From positions 326,345 to 390,344 of the forward strand of contig NZ_JAQPCG010000007.1 in assembly GCF_028464145.1 (NCBI RefSeq): DNA of 64,000 bases. Reading direction: 5' to 3'. This document shows positions 9,168 to 18,232 of this stretch, piece by piece. Source of the stretch: Maribacter sp. PR1. GTDB lineage: Bacteria > Bacteroidota > Bacteroidia > Flavobacteriales > Flavobacteriaceae. Every line of letters begins with the position of its first letter. Within the stretch, counting starts at the first letter, position 1. The position numbers and the translations under genes were made by a program. The notes under the pieces are model-generated. The model made no database searches, was not told where the DNA came from, and worked only from the letters and a program-made list of their open reading frames with translations.

Positions 9168-10517
9168 CTAAAGGAACATTCGTTCAATTTTTGGAATTTG
9201 CTCGGGATGGCAACATACAACCACTCGGTCACCTGCCTTGATCGTAAAACCTCCTAAGGCAATAATACCTTCTCCGTCCCTAACCACACCACCGATAGTG
9301 GCATCTTTTGGAAAGTCGAGTTCCCGAATCATGGAACCTGTCACCTTGGAATCCCGCTTAACAATAAACTCCAATATTTCCGCATTAAGGTTGTTCAACC
9401 GCATCAATGCAACTACCTCTCCTTTTCTAATATGTCGGAAAATATTATTGGCCGCCAACAGCTTTTTATTAATAAGCGTATCAATTCCAATAGAGTGGGA
9501 TAACTGAAAATAATCCATGTTCTCCACCAGGGCAATTGTCTTTTTTATGTATTTCGATTTGGCTACCAGACAGGACATTATATTGGTTTCGGAATTACCC
9601 GTTACCGCTATAAAAGCATCCATAGAATCCAAACTTTCCTCATCTAACAGCTCAACATTCCTTCCATCACCATTGATAACCAGTGCATTGGGAAGGTCAT
9701 CCGCCAAATCAAAAGCCTTTTCTTTATTTTTCTCTATCAATTTGACATTAAAACGTTTGGAACAAAGGTCTCTCGCCGTTTTAAAACCGACCTTACTACC
9801 ACCTAATATCATTACGTTCTTTATATCTTCTTTCTTTTTTCCCGTTAGTTTATAAAGTTCGTCCACACCTTCCTTTACGGTGATAAAGTAAACCTGGTCA
9901 CCTTCTTTAAAATAGGTGTCTCCCCTGGGGATTACGGTGTATTGGGTACCCAACCTTTGTAAGGCAATCGGCATAAAATGCAATTCTGGAAAAACCTTGG
10001 CGGCCTCCTTCACCATTTTTCCAACGAAAGGTGCGGATTTAGGCAGAGAAACTCCTACCATAATCAGCTCACCCTCCTCAAATTCGTAGGTGTCATTAAA
10101 TGCAGATTTGTTCAAAAGCAATTGAATTTCCGTAGCTGCGAGCTCCTCAGGTGAAATCAGTTCGTCAATACCCAGTTCCGAAAATTTCAGTAATTCCTTA
10201 TTATCTATAAATTCCGTATTGGAAATTCTCGCGATGGTTCTTTTACAACCCAATTGTTTTGCCAACATGCATAAAGTCAGATTTGTGGTCTCTGAAGAAG
10301 TAACCCCAATAACAAGTTCAGACTCCTGTACCGAAGCATCCTTAAGGATTGAAATAGAAGTTGCGTCACCTCTAAGCACACGAATATCCAGATGATTGTC
10401 AGCATATGCCAGACTTTCCTTATTGGTATCTATTAGTGTTATATTTTGGGATTCGTAAGAAAGTAGTTTCGCCAAATGAAATCCAACTTCACCCGCACCA
10501 GCAATTATTATTTTCAT
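9168..10517 (-). CDS. trkA: Trk system potassium uptake regulatory protein TrkA
   Basis: A 449-residue cytoplasmic protein with two RCK halves, each with an N-terminal Rossmann domain and a TrkA-C domain. The first nucleotide-binding motif is IIIAGAGEVGFHLAKLL near the N-terminus, and the second is VMILGGSKVGFKTARDL near residue 235. Both are followed by acidic strand ends (LIDTNKE, LIEKNKE) that bind the NAD ribose. It gates TrkH, whose start overlaps the end of this gene within a few bases, so the pair is one transcription unit. Confidence 0.95.
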   Translation of the reverse strand: MKIIIAGAGEVGFHLAKLLSYESQNITLIDTNKESLAYADNHLDIRVLRGDATSISILKDASVQESELVIGVTSSETTNLTLCMLAKQLGCKRTIARISNTEFIDNKELLKFSELGIDELISPEELAATEIQLLLNKSAFNDTYEFEEGELIMVGVSLPKSAPFVGKMVKEAAKVFPELHFMPIALQRLGTQYTVIPRGDTYFKEGDQVYFITVKEGVDELYKLTGKKKEDIKNVMILGGSKVGFKTARDLCSKRFNVKLIEKNKEKAFDLADDLPNALVINGDGRNVELLDEESLDSMDAFIAVTGNSETNIMSCLVAKSKYIKKTIALVENMDYFQLSHSIGIDTLINKKLLAANNIFRHIRKGEVVALMRLNNLNAEILEFIVKRDSKVTGSMIRELDFPKDATIGGVVRDGEGIIALGGFTIKAGDRVVVCCHPEQIPKIERMFL

Positions 10518-10722
10518 TTAAAGTCTTAAGCTAGCTCTCTGAAAATTAATTTATTTTCAGTCTCTGTACCCCATGGGACAGTAGCTAAGTTTTATAAGTA
10601 AGTAATTTAATGCGTACAAAATTACATAATTTTATGAGCTTTCAATTTATTTTCAAGCTTTTAAGCGTTAATTAATCGATAAAGGAATTTTCCGAAAATC
10701 ATAAGATACCTCCCCTAAATTG

Positions 10723-10730
10723 TATCTTTG
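10723..10730 (+). promoter_or_regulatory. candidate -7 promoter element for ubiE-porT
   Basis: TATCTTTG is an exact match to the Bacteroidota -7 consensus TAnnTTTG. It lies only 15 bases before the ubiE ATG, implying a very short leader. I see no clear -33 TTG at the usual spacing. Confidence 0.5.
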
Positions 10731-10745
10731 CCCAAAATTTTGCAA

Positions 10746-11480
10746 ATGCCAAAAAAAGTAACACCTTACAAGGGTTCTAATCTGGGAAAAAAGGCTCAGG
10801 TTACCCAAATGTTCGATACAATATCTACAGATTATGACGGGTTGAACCGGGTTATTTCTTTTGGAATCGATGTTAAATGGCGTAAGAAAGTCGTGGCCCT
10901 TTTAAAAAAGGAGTCCCCTAATACAATTTTGGATATTGCTACCGGAACTGGAGATTTGGCTATCGCCATGGTAAATACAGGTGCCGAAAAAATAGTCGGC
11001 TTGGATATTTCCCCTGGTATGTTAGATGTGGGTAAGAAAAAAATTCAAGAAAAAAACCTATCTCCGATCATTGAAATGATTGTTGGTGACAGTGAAAATC
11101 TATCCTTTGAAACCAATTCATTTGATGCCGTGACGGTTTCCTTTGGCGTAAGAAATTTTGAAAATCTAGAAATTGGATTAGCAGAAATACTCCGTGTCTT
11201 AAGACCTGGTGGCACTTTGGCAATATTGGAAACATCGGTACCCACCAAAACCCCATTTAAACTAGGGTACCGATTCTACACGAAATACATCCTACCCGCT
11301 ATTGGAAGACTATTTTCAAAAGATAATTCCGCATATAGTTATCTAAGTGAATCTGCAGCCGCATTTCCACACGGAGAAAACTTCAACAATATTTTAAGGG
11401 AAATCGGGTTTATAGATGTAGTAAACCAGCCCCAAACTTTTGGTGTAGCATCTATATATGTCGGCAAAAAAGAGGGCTAA
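10746..11480 (+). CDS. ubiE: demethylmenaquinone methyltransferase
   Basis: UbiE/MenE-type SAM methyltransferase of 244 residues that makes menaquinone from demethylmenaquinone, the respiratory quinone of this phylum. Family motifs are present: [33 protein letters not shown] (SAM motif I), and [29 protein letters not shown] start six codons upstream is possible, but the ATG at 10746 agrees with the position of the -7 box. The porT gene follows after 22 bases on the same strand. Confidence 0.95.
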   Translation: MPKKVTPYKGSNLGKKAQVTQMFDTISTDYDGLNRVISFGIDVKWRKKVVALLKKESPNTILDIATGTGDLAIAMVNTGAEKIVGLDISPGMLDVGKKKIQEKNLSPIIEMIVGDSENLSFETNSFDAVTVSFGVRNFENLEIGLAEILRVLRPGGTLAILETSVPTKTPFKLGYRFYTKYILPAIGRLFSKDNSAYSYLSESAAAFPHGENFNNILREIGFIDVVNQPQTFGVASIYVGKKEG

Positions 11481-11502
11481 ACAACGATTGACATCTAATT
11501 AA

Positions 11503-12222
11503 ATGAAGAAATGGCTATTCATATGTTTTGGAGTTTTGACGTTAAATCCTGCATTACATGCGCAGTTCAACGAAAATCCAGTTCTTAACAAGGAAAACGA
11601 GGATAAAAAGTTTCTTAACTGGGGCTACTTTTTAGGTTTCAACCAATACGATTTCAAATTTGATTACATAGATGATCTACCTGGACCTTTGGATGATGTA
11701 CTTATAGACAAAACTATAGGGTTCAATGTTGGGCTCATAGGAGAAATGCGACTTAACAATCATATGGACATTCGTTTGGAACCAGGATTACATTATACGT
11801 CTAGAAATCTAGGCTTTACCAAAATTCCGCAAAACGAACAAGTTTCGGCAAATGCCATAAGAGAAGTAAAATCAACTTACATAAATTTTCCTTTACTATT
11901 GAAAATTAGCACAAAAAGATTGGGCAATTGGAAACCCTTTTTAATAGGAGGAGGTTCAATGTCGCTAAATTTAGGTAGTAACGAGGCTAGCCTGGACGAT
12001 AACAGAACGGGTACTTTTCGGATGACCAAGTGGGTTTATAATTATGAACTAGGTTTTGGAATCGATTTTTATTTGGAATACTTTAAATTTAGCCCTTCCA
12101 TTAGAGGTGTTTTCGCACTTACCGACGAACTGATTAGAGACAATGACCCCAATAGTCCATGGACCGGAAATATAGACTCCATGAAAACAAGGGGAATCTT
12201 CATCAATTTTACATTTGAATAA
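11503..12222 (+). CDS. porT: PorT-type outer-membrane beta-barrel protein (type IX secretion)
   Basis: A 239-residue protein with a signal peptide (cleavage near LHAQ) and a small beta-barrel of alternating strands: LNWGYFLGFNQYDFKFDY, GFNVGLIGEMRLNNH, STYINFPLLLKIS, and a final strand ending in an aromatic segment (INFTFE). PorT is a type IX secretion and gliding component of Bacteroidota, and ubiE-porT adjacency is recurrent in Flavobacteriaceae. The N-terminal FLNWGYFLGFNQYDFK segment matches what I know of PorT. It is convergent with the downstream methyltransferase gene, 14 bases apart. Confidence 0.88.
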   Translation: MKKWLFICFGVLTLNPALHAQFNENPVLNKENEDKKFLNWGYFLGFNQYDFKFDYIDDLPGPLDDVLIDKTIGFNVGLIGEMRLNNHMDIRLEPGLHYTSRNLGFTKIPQNEQVSANAIREVKSTYINFPLLLKISTKRLGNWKPFLIGGGSMSLNLGSNEASLDDNRTGTFRMTKWVYNYELGFGIDFYLEYFKFSPSIRGVFALTDELIRDNDPNSPWTGNIDSMKTRGIFINFTFE

Positions 12223-12236
12223 AGCAGATATAGTAA

Positions 12237-12959
12237 TTAGGCCCTTTTTATTTCGTTTAAAAATATAGCGGTTGCGGTAGCTACGTTTAGACTTTCTGTA
12301 GATTCTTCACCAAATTGAGGTATTCTTAATGTATGGTTACAAAGTTTTTTAACTAGCTGAGATATACCATTTCCCTCATTTCCCATAACTAACACCCCTT
12401 TTTCAGGAAGATGTGAATCGTGCACATTCTCACCATCCATAAAAGTACCAAAGACCGGTAATGCTATATTCTCTAAAAAGTCTTCCAATTCCAAATAATG
12501 CACATTGACCCTTGCAATTGACCCCATAGTGGCCTGCAGTACTTTGGGATTGTAGCAATCCACAGTATCATTGGAACAAATCAAGGTTTTTATACCGAAC
12601 CAATCGCACAACCTTATAATTGTACCCAAATTTCCAGGATCTTGAATCCCATCTAGCGCAACTGCCCAGTCATTTATTTCCATTAAGGCCGCTTCTTTTT
12701 TATAAAACACCCCTAAAACACCATTAGGGTTTTTAAGGCTACTGATTTGTTTCAGTGCTTTCATGGATATTTCCTCTACAAAAATGTCCTTGTTTAAATC
12801 TAAAAGTTGCCCAGTAGAAATCAATTTGAACACCTTAAAACCAGCATTGAAAATTTCCTCAACAGCCTTTTTACCCTCCATAACGAACATATCGTATTCA
12901 TTTCGGTACTTTTTTTGCTGTAGGTTTTTTATAAGTTTCAATTCGCTTTTTACAACCAT
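12237..12959 (-). CDS. TrmH/SpoU-family RNA 2'-O-methyltransferase
   Basis: A 240-residue SPOUT methyltransferase with an N-terminal substrate-binding domain (KLIKNLQQKKYRNEYDMFV). The trefoil-knot catalytic domain carries the three SpoU motifs: DGIQDPGNLGTIIRLCDWFG (motif I), VLVMGNEGNGIS (motif II) and IPQFGEESTESLNVATATAI (motif III, slightly divergent). It would methylate a ribose in rRNA or tRNA; the target cannot be told from sequence. It is divergent from tamL across 24 bases, so their promoters must overlap. Confidence 0.9.
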   Translation of the reverse strand: MVVKSELKLIKNLQQKKYRNEYDMFVMEGKKAVEEIFNAGFKVFKLISTGQLLDLNKDIFVEEISMKALKQISSLKNPNGVLGVFYKKEAALMEINDWAVALDGIQDPGNLGTIIRLCDWFGIKTLICSNDTVDCYNPKVLQATMGSIARVNVHYLELEDFLENIALPVFGTFMDGENVHDSHLPEKGVLVMGNEGNGISQLVKKLCNHTLRIPQFGEESTESLNVATATAIFLNEIKRA

Positions 12960-12983
12960 TCAAATGATGTATTTTTGATTTCT

Positions 12984-15635
12984 ATGAGGACCGTAGCATG
13001 CTATAAAAACTACATAGCTAAAATAAGCTTAATCTTGCTACTGGCAATATCCTTCACATCCTGTAACTCTTTAAAAAAGGTTGAAAAGGACGAATATTTA
13101 GTGGTAAAAAACACCATATTGGTGGACTCTGCCAAGGTTAAAAACGAGGATGTTCATAGTCTTATTTATCAAAAGACAAACACAGCTCTTTTGGGATATC
13201 CGCTTCGTCTGAATCTTTACAATTTGGCAAAGGAAAACCCTGATTCATTATACCAGGCCTGGTTGAATGAAAAACCCAATCGAAAAAAAAGATTAACGAA
13301 TATACTGTCGGAAAAACAGGTTGATAGACTCGGGGAATCATTCTTGGTCAAAGGATTAAGTGTTTGGCTAAAAGATATTGGTGAGGCTCCAGTTATTTTA
13401 GATACCACACAAACCCGAAGAAGTCTGGAAAGGTTAAGTGCATTTTACAACAGTAAAGGATACTTTAACAATAGTACTACCTATACTATTGATTCTACAA
13501 GCCAAAAAGGAAAAGCTGGAGTTGACTATGTTATTTCTTTGGGCAAACCTTACATGATAGATTCCCTTTCCAATGACATTTCATCCAAAGCAATTGACTC
13601 TCTCTATTTTTTAAATGCAGGTGAATCCCTCATAAAAAGAGGTGATCAATTCGACCTTAACAATTTCACCTTGGAACGGGAAAGATTAACTACAATTTTC
13701 AGGAATAACGGTATTAGAAATTTTCAAGAAAGTTCTATCACTTTTGACATTGAGAGAGATACCGTAAAAGCCGCTGATGACCAAAAAATGAATATCAACT
13801 TGAACATTGGTGACCTCAGAAGACGAGGTGAAAATCAAGTTACTACATCAGAGTATAAAGTTGAAAGAATTAACAAAATTAAGGTCTTTACCAATTTTCT
13901 ATCCACAACCAACAACGCACCTCTCGATTCTGTTATCTATAAGGATTTGACCATTTATTATTCTGGTAAATTTAAAATAAAGCCAAAGACTTTAGATGAT
14001 GCGATTTTCTTTGAAAAAGACAGTGTTTATAGGGATTTAGACAAGATTAGAAGCTCAAGGCAGTTGAATAGTTTGAATATTTTCAAATATCCAAATATCA
14101 TCTTTGAAGAAGATAGCACCCAAAATCAGGTGAACACCAATATTTATCTTGCACCAAAGCCAAAGTATTCTTTAGGTACAAATTTTGAGGTAAGCAGATC
14201 TAACTTACGTAGGATAGGAGTTGGTATGGGCGCTTCTCTTTTAATACGAAATATATTTAAAGGTGCAGAAAATCTAAGTATATCAGCTGATGGTACTTTT
14301 GGTTTATTAAGCACCGAAATTTTCCAAGATGAATTTTTCTCGGAAATTGGGGGGGATATTTCCCTAGATTTTCCAAGAATATGGTTCCCCTTTATCAATA
14401 CATCCAATATTATTCCTAATTATACTTTACCTAAGACGAGAATTGCAATTGGCACCAGTTTCCAAAAAAATATTGGTCTCGATAAGCAAACTTTCAATAC
14501 GATTTTAGGCTACAATTGGTCACCGGACGACTTTAAAAAACATGCTGTTGAACTACTTAATATACAATTTGTAAGAAATGTAAATAGAAACCGGTTCTTT
14601 AGTGTTTACAGAAACACCTACGAGCAATTGGATGAAATCGCAGATGCTTATGACGGATATTTAGACCCAAATGACCCTGGGGATTCCTCCCAAACTTTTC
14701 CAGAATTAGCGTCTTTTTTCGAGACCGTGGAAGGAACCGATAATCCAAGGTTAATAGTCCCGGACGACAACCCAGATACACCCGAAGGAACTACTCAATT
14801 TACCGAAGCCATCTTGAATGGAACTGTTTCCCCAATTTTTTCGGATGACACAAGGCAAGTGAGTAGAATTGAGGAGCGAAGACAAAGGCTTACAGAAAAC
14901 AACCTGATTTTCACCACCAACTATACCTTTAACAAAAACAACCGTAATGGTATTTTAGATAACAATTTTTATCAATTCAGGTTTAAGATAGAAAGTGCAG
15001 GGAACCTCTTATCCGGATTTTCCAATTTGGTGCCCTTTAATGAAAATGAGGATGGGCAATTACTTGTATTTAATGTTCCCTTCTCTCAATACATTAAAAC
15101 TGAATTCGATTATGTAAAGTATTGGGATCTCTCCCGATCCAACGTATTGGCAGCAAGAAGCTTTTTCGGAATTGCAATACCTTATGGCAATTCCAATAAT
15201 ATACCATTTGTAAGGAGTTACTTTGCCGGTGGTTCCAATGATAATAGAGCTTGGTTCCCATATTCTTTGGGCCCTGGAAGAACTTCTGCATTGAACGATT
15301 TTAATGAAGCAAATCTAAAGCTTGCCCTTAATTTGGAATATCGATTTCCTTTATTTGGAGATTTAAACGGTGCTATTTTCGCAGACGCCGGTAATATTTG
15401 GAATGTATTTGACGATGTGGAGAACGAAGATGCTACCTTCAATGGTTTGGAGTCTTTAAAGGATATCGCGTTAGGTTCGGGGTTCGGTTTACGCTATGAC
15501 TTTACTTACTTCTTATTTCGATTGGACCTAGGGTTTAAGACGTATAATCCGGCCGAAATTCCATCTAAAAGGTGGTTTAGGGACTACAATTTTGCAAATT
15601 CCGTATTGCAAATTGGCATAAACTATCCCTTCTAA
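12984..15635 (+). CDS. tamL: TamL-type BamA/TamA-family outer-membrane assembly lipoprotein
   Basis: An 883-residue protein with a lipoprotein signal (LLLAISFTSC) followed by POTRA-like modules (about residues 100-370, including a motif like RRSLERLSAFYNSKGYFNN). A C-terminal 16-strand barrel of the Omp85 type ends in an aromatic residue (NYPF). The barrel includes the typical RSYFAGGSNDNRAW (lid-lock-like RGF-equivalent region) and LGSGFGLRYDF. Bacteroidota TamL replaces TamA and is itself a lipoprotein, working with TamB in envelope biogenesis. No tamB is adjacent in the window. ATG 12984 is chosen over a TTG three codons upstream. Confidence 0.88.
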   Translation: MRTVACYKNYIAKISLILLLAISFTSCNSLKKVEKDEYLVVKNTILVDSAKVKNEDVHSLIYQKTNTALLGYPLRLNLYNLAKENPDSLYQAWLNEKPNRKKRLTNILSEKQVDRLGESFLVKGLSVWLKDIGEAPVILDTTQTRRSLERLSAFYNSKGYFNNSTTYTIDSTSQKGKAGVDYVISLGKPYMIDSLSNDISSKAIDSLYFLNAGESLIKRGDQFDLNNFTLERERLTTIFRNNGIRNFQESSITFDIERDTVKAADDQKMNINLNIGDLRRRGENQVTTSEYKVERINKIKVFTNFLSTTNNAPLDSVIYKDLTIYYSGKFKIKPKTLDDAIFFEKDSVYRDLDKIRSSRQLNSLNIFKYPNIIFEEDSTQNQVNTNIYLAPKPKYSLGTNFEVSRSNLRRIGVGMGASLLIRNIFKGAENLSISADGTFGLLSTEIFQDEFFSEIGGDISLDFPRIWFPFINTSNIIPNYTLPKTRIAIGTSFQKNIGLDKQTFNTILGYNWSPDDFKKHAVELLNIQFVRNVNRNRFFSVYRNTYEQLDEIADAYDGYLDPNDPGDSSQTFPELASFFETVEGTDNPRLIVPDDNPDTPEGTTQFTEAILNGTVSPIFSDDTRQVSRIEERRQRLTENNLIFTTNYTFNKNNRNGILDNNFYQFRFKIESAGNLLSGFSNLVPFNENEDGQLLVFNVPFSQYIKTEFDYVKYWDLSRSNVLAARSFFGIAIPYGNSNNIPFVRSYFAGGSNDNRAWFPYSLGPGRTSALNDFNEANLKLALNLEYRFPLFGDLNGAIFADAGNIWNVFDDVENEDATFNGLESLKDIALGSGFGLRYDFTYFLFRLDLGFKTYNPAEIPSKRWFRDYNFANSVLQIGINYPF

Positions 15636-15650
15636 GTATAATTGTTTTAT

Positions 15651-15658
15651 TACTTTTG
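15651..15658 (+). promoter_or_regulatory. candidate -7 promoter element for fbaA-accD
   Basis: TACTTTTG matches TAnnTTTG exactly and lies 38 bases before the fbaA ATG. No convincing -33 element is visible. Confidence 0.45.
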
Positions 15659-15695
15659 TTGCACATTTTTAAGAACTAAATAGACCAAAGAGATT

Positions 15696-16763
15696 ATGGC
15701 TCACAATATTAAGCCGGGAGTTGCTACCGGAGATCAGGTACAGGATATTTTCAAATATGCAAAAGAAAAAGGTTTTGCATTACCGGCAGTTAACGTAATA
15801 GGATCAAATACGATCAACGGAGTTTTAGAAACTGCCGCTAGTCTAAACGCACCTGTAATTATTCAGTTTTCGAATGGAGGTGCTCAATTTAATGCTGGAA
15901 AAGGACTCTCCAATGAAGGGCAGAATGCAGCAATACAAGGTGCGGTAGCGGGCGCAAAGCACGTACACCAATTAGCGGAAGCTTATGGAGCAACGGTGAT
16001 TTTACACACCGACCACTGCGCTAAAAAATTACTTCCTTGGATTGACGGTCTATTGGATGCCAGTGAAAAACATTATGCTGAAACTGGAAAGTCATTGTTC
16101 AGTTCTCATATGATCGACCTTTCAGAAGAACCGATTGAAGAAAATATTGAGATTTGTAAGGGATATCTTCAGCGAATGAGCAAAATGGAGATGACCCTGG
16201 AAATAGAATTGGGAATTACTGGAGGAGAAGAGGACGGTGTAGACAATTCGGATGTAGACGATTCAAAATTGTACACGCAACCAGAAGAAGTTGCTTATGC
16301 TTACGAAGAACTTTCAAAAGTAAGCCATAGGTTTACAATCGCCGCTGCTTTCGGAAATGTTCACGGGGTATACAAACCAGGTAACGTTAAATTGACTCCG
16401 AAAATTCTTAAGAACTCTCAAGAGTATGTATCAGAAAAATACGGTGTAGGTCCTAATCATATCGATTTTGTTTTTCATGGGGGATCGGGTTCAACCGTTG
16501 AGGAAATCAGGGAAGGTATCAGCTATGGGGTTATTAAAATGAACATTGATACCGATTTACAGTATGCGTTTCTGGCAGGTGTAAGGGACTATGTTCAGGA
16601 TAACAAAGACTATTTACAGTCTCAGATAGGCAACCCTAAAGGTGCCGACGAACCTAATAAAAAATTCTACGACCCTAGGGTTTGGCTTAGACACGGTGAA
16701 ACATCCTTTGTGGAGCGTTTAAAGAAAGCCTTTGAAGACTTAAATAACGTGAATACGCTTTAA
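15696..16763 (+). CDS. fbaA: class II fructose-bisphosphate aldolase
   Basis: A zinc-dependent aldolase of 355 residues that cleaves fructose 1,6-bisphosphate to dihydroxyacetone phosphate and glyceraldehyde 3-phosphate. Metal and catalytic residues are in [11 protein letters not shown] (Asp and His), [33 protein letters not shown] (His) and [14 protein letters not shown] (His, phosphate loop), followed by [15 protein letters not shown]. Length fits the FbaA (class IIA) subgroup. accD begins within about 30 bases, so the two genes probably form an operon. Confidence 0.96.
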   Translation: MAHNIKPGVATGDQVQDIFKYAKEKGFALPAVNVIGSNTINGVLETAASLNAPVIIQFSNGGAQFNAGKGLSNEGQNAAIQGAVAGAKHVHQLAEAYGATVILHTDHCAKKLLPWIDGLLDASEKHYAETGKSLFSSHMIDLSEEPIEENIEICKGYLQRMSKMEMTLEIELGITGGEEDGVDNSDVDDSKLYTQPEEVAYAYEELSKVSHRFTIAAAFGNVHGVYKPGNVKLTPKILKNSQEYVSEKYGVGPNHIDFVFHGGSGSTVEEIREGISYGVIKMNIDTDLQYAFLAGVRDYVQDNKDYLQSQIGNPKGADEPNKKFYDPRVWLRHGETSFVERLKKAFEDLNNVNTL

Positions 16764-16792
16764 ATTTCGAGAATAAATTTAAAATGGAAGAC

Positions 16793-17668
16793 ATGACGGC
16801 TTGGTTTAAAAGAAAGGAAAAAGGAATCCAAACTTCGACAGAAGAAAAAAAAGACACTCCAAAGGGTCTTTGGTACAAGTCTCCCACCGGAAAAATTGTA
16901 GAATCGGAAGACCTTGCCAAAAACTTTTATGTAAGTCCGGAGGATGATTATCACGTCCGTATAGGAAGTAAGGAATATTTTCAGATTCTATTTGACAATA
17001 ACAAGTTTACTGAATTAGATGCCAAACTTTCCTCTAAAGACCCTCTAAAGTTTGAGGATACTAAAAAGTACGGTGACAGATTAAAGGCCGCCCAGAAAAA
17101 AACGGGTTTAAAAGATGCCGTTCGTACTGGATATGGAAAATCCTTGGGAAAGGATATCGTTATCTGTTGTATGGATTTTGCTTTTATTGGGGGATCCATG
17201 GGTAGTGTGGTCGGTGAAAAAATAGCTAGGGGAATCGACCATGCCATTAAGAAAAAAGTTCCTTTTGTAATGATTTCCAAATCTGGAGGAGCAAGAATGA
17301 TGGAAGCGGCTTTGTCCCTGATGCAATTGGCAAAAACCTCGGTTAAATTAGCACAACTTGCAGAAGCTGGTTTACCATATATCTCTTTATGTACTGATCC
17401 TACAACCGGAGGTACCACGGCTTCCTATGCTATGTTGGGAGATATCAATATTGCAGAACCTGGTGCATTGATAGGCTTTGCAGGTCCAAGAATTGTAAAG
17501 GATACCACGGGTAAAGAATTACCGGAAGGTTTTCAATCTTCAGAATTTTTATTGGAACATGGATTTTTGGATTTTATTTCCCACAGAAAGAATTTAAAAA
17601 AGAACATCAACCTATATATAGACCTCATCCAGAATAATCCCATTCGAAAAATAGAGGCAGAGGCTTAA
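16793..17668 (+). CDS. accD: acetyl-CoA carboxylase carboxyltransferase subunit beta
   Basis: AccD transfers the carboxyl group from carboxybiotin to acetyl-CoA, together with AccA. The 291-residue protein has the CoA/oxyanion motifs [34 protein letters not shown] and [17 protein letters not shown]. The N-terminal zinc-ribbon region is present in length ([12 protein letters not shown] ... [15 protein letters not shown]), but all four cysteines of the usual CPxCG / CPxCGHH pattern are replaced. I believe this is a lineage trait of Flavobacteriia. ATG 16784 is an alternative start; 16793 gives the common [11 protein letters not shown] opening. Confidence 0.94.
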   Translation: MTAWFKRKEKGIQTSTEEKKDTPKGLWYKSPTGKIVESEDLAKNFYVSPEDDYHVRIGSKEYFQILFDNNKFTELDAKLSSKDPLKFEDTKKYGDRLKAAQKKTGLKDAVRTGYGKSLGKDIVICCMDFAFIGGSMGSVVGEKIARGIDHAIKKKVPFVMISKSGGARMMEAALSLMQLAKTSVKLAQLAEAGLPYISLCTDPTTGGTTASYAMLGDINIAEPGALIGFAGPRIVKDTTGKELPEGFQSSEFLLEHGFLDFISHRKNLKKNINLYIDLIQNNPIRKIEAEA

Positions 17669-17703
17669 TTCGAAAAATTCATTAAAGATTATAAAAAAAG
17701 ATA

Positions 17704-17711
17704 TATCTTTG
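17704..17711 (+). promoter_or_regulatory. candidate -7 promoter element for rpsO
   Basis: TATCTTTG, identical to the ubiE box, lies 54 bases before the rpsO start. The -33 element is not clear. Confidence 0.5.
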
Positions 17712-17765
17712 CGCCCTGATTGAAAATCAATCGGATACATAAAAATCATTTAAAATAATATTGGA

Positions 17766-18035
17766 ATGTATTTAACCAAAGAAGTAAAAGCCGACATATT
17801 TAAGAAACATGGCGGTAAAGCAGAGAACACAGGTTCTACAGAGGGACAAATAGCTTTGTTCACACACCGAATCAATCACTTGACCGGTCACCTTAAAAAC
17901 AACCACAAAGATTACAATACAGAGCGATCTTTGGTAAGATTGGTAGGTAAGCGTAGAAGCTTACTGGATTATCTTAAAAAGAAAGATATCGTAAAATACA
18001 GAGAGCTTATTAAAGAGCTTGGTATTAGAAAATAA
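17766..18035 (+). CDS. rpsO: 30S ribosomal protein S15
   Basis: An 89-residue S15, complete and of normal length. It binds the central domain of 16S rRNA and contacts 23S rRNA. Recognisable segments are NTGSTEGQIALFTHRI, HLKNNHKDYNTERSLVRLV, KRRSLLDYLKKKD and the C-terminus LIKELGIRK. It precedes pnp as in most bacteria, but a strong terminator separates the two genes. Confidence 0.97.
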   Translation: MYLTKEVKADIFKKHGGKAENTGSTEGQIALFTHRINHLTGHLKNNHKDYNTERSLVRLVGKRRSLLDYLKKKDIVKYRELIKELGIRK

Positions 18036-18036
18036 A

Positions 18037-18069
18037 TAAAAAAGGGGATGGCTAGCCATCCCCTTTTTT
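18037..18069 (+). terminator. strong terminator after rpsO
   Basis: A near-perfect palindrome centred on GGCTAGCC, with a 10-bp G/C-rich core (GGGGATGGCT / AGCCATCCCC) flanked by an A run and a T run, begins directly after the rpsO stop. Read-through into pnp would have to pass it. Confidence 0.92.
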
Positions 18070-18156
18070 CAAATATGCTCCAAGTCTAAGGAGTAAAAAT
18101 AGACAAACACAAAAAGCTACACATAGTTTTTCATTGGTCCATACAACAACACAACA

Positions 18157-18220
18157 ACTCCGACCATAAGACATGTCGGAAAGACCATTGTTTAACGAAC
18201 CTGAAAATAGATTCAGGTTT
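18157..18220 (+). promoter_or_regulatory. pnp leader with two small stem-loops
   Basis: A stem CCGAC / GTCGG (18157-18176) and an 8-bp stem AACCTGAA / TTCAGGTT (18198-18219) sit in the leader, the second ending 13 bases before the pnp ATG. In Escherichia coli the pnp leader folds and is cut by RNase III for autoregulation. A comparable role here is only inferred from position. Confidence 0.4.
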
Positions 18221-18232
18221 TAATCAAATTTT

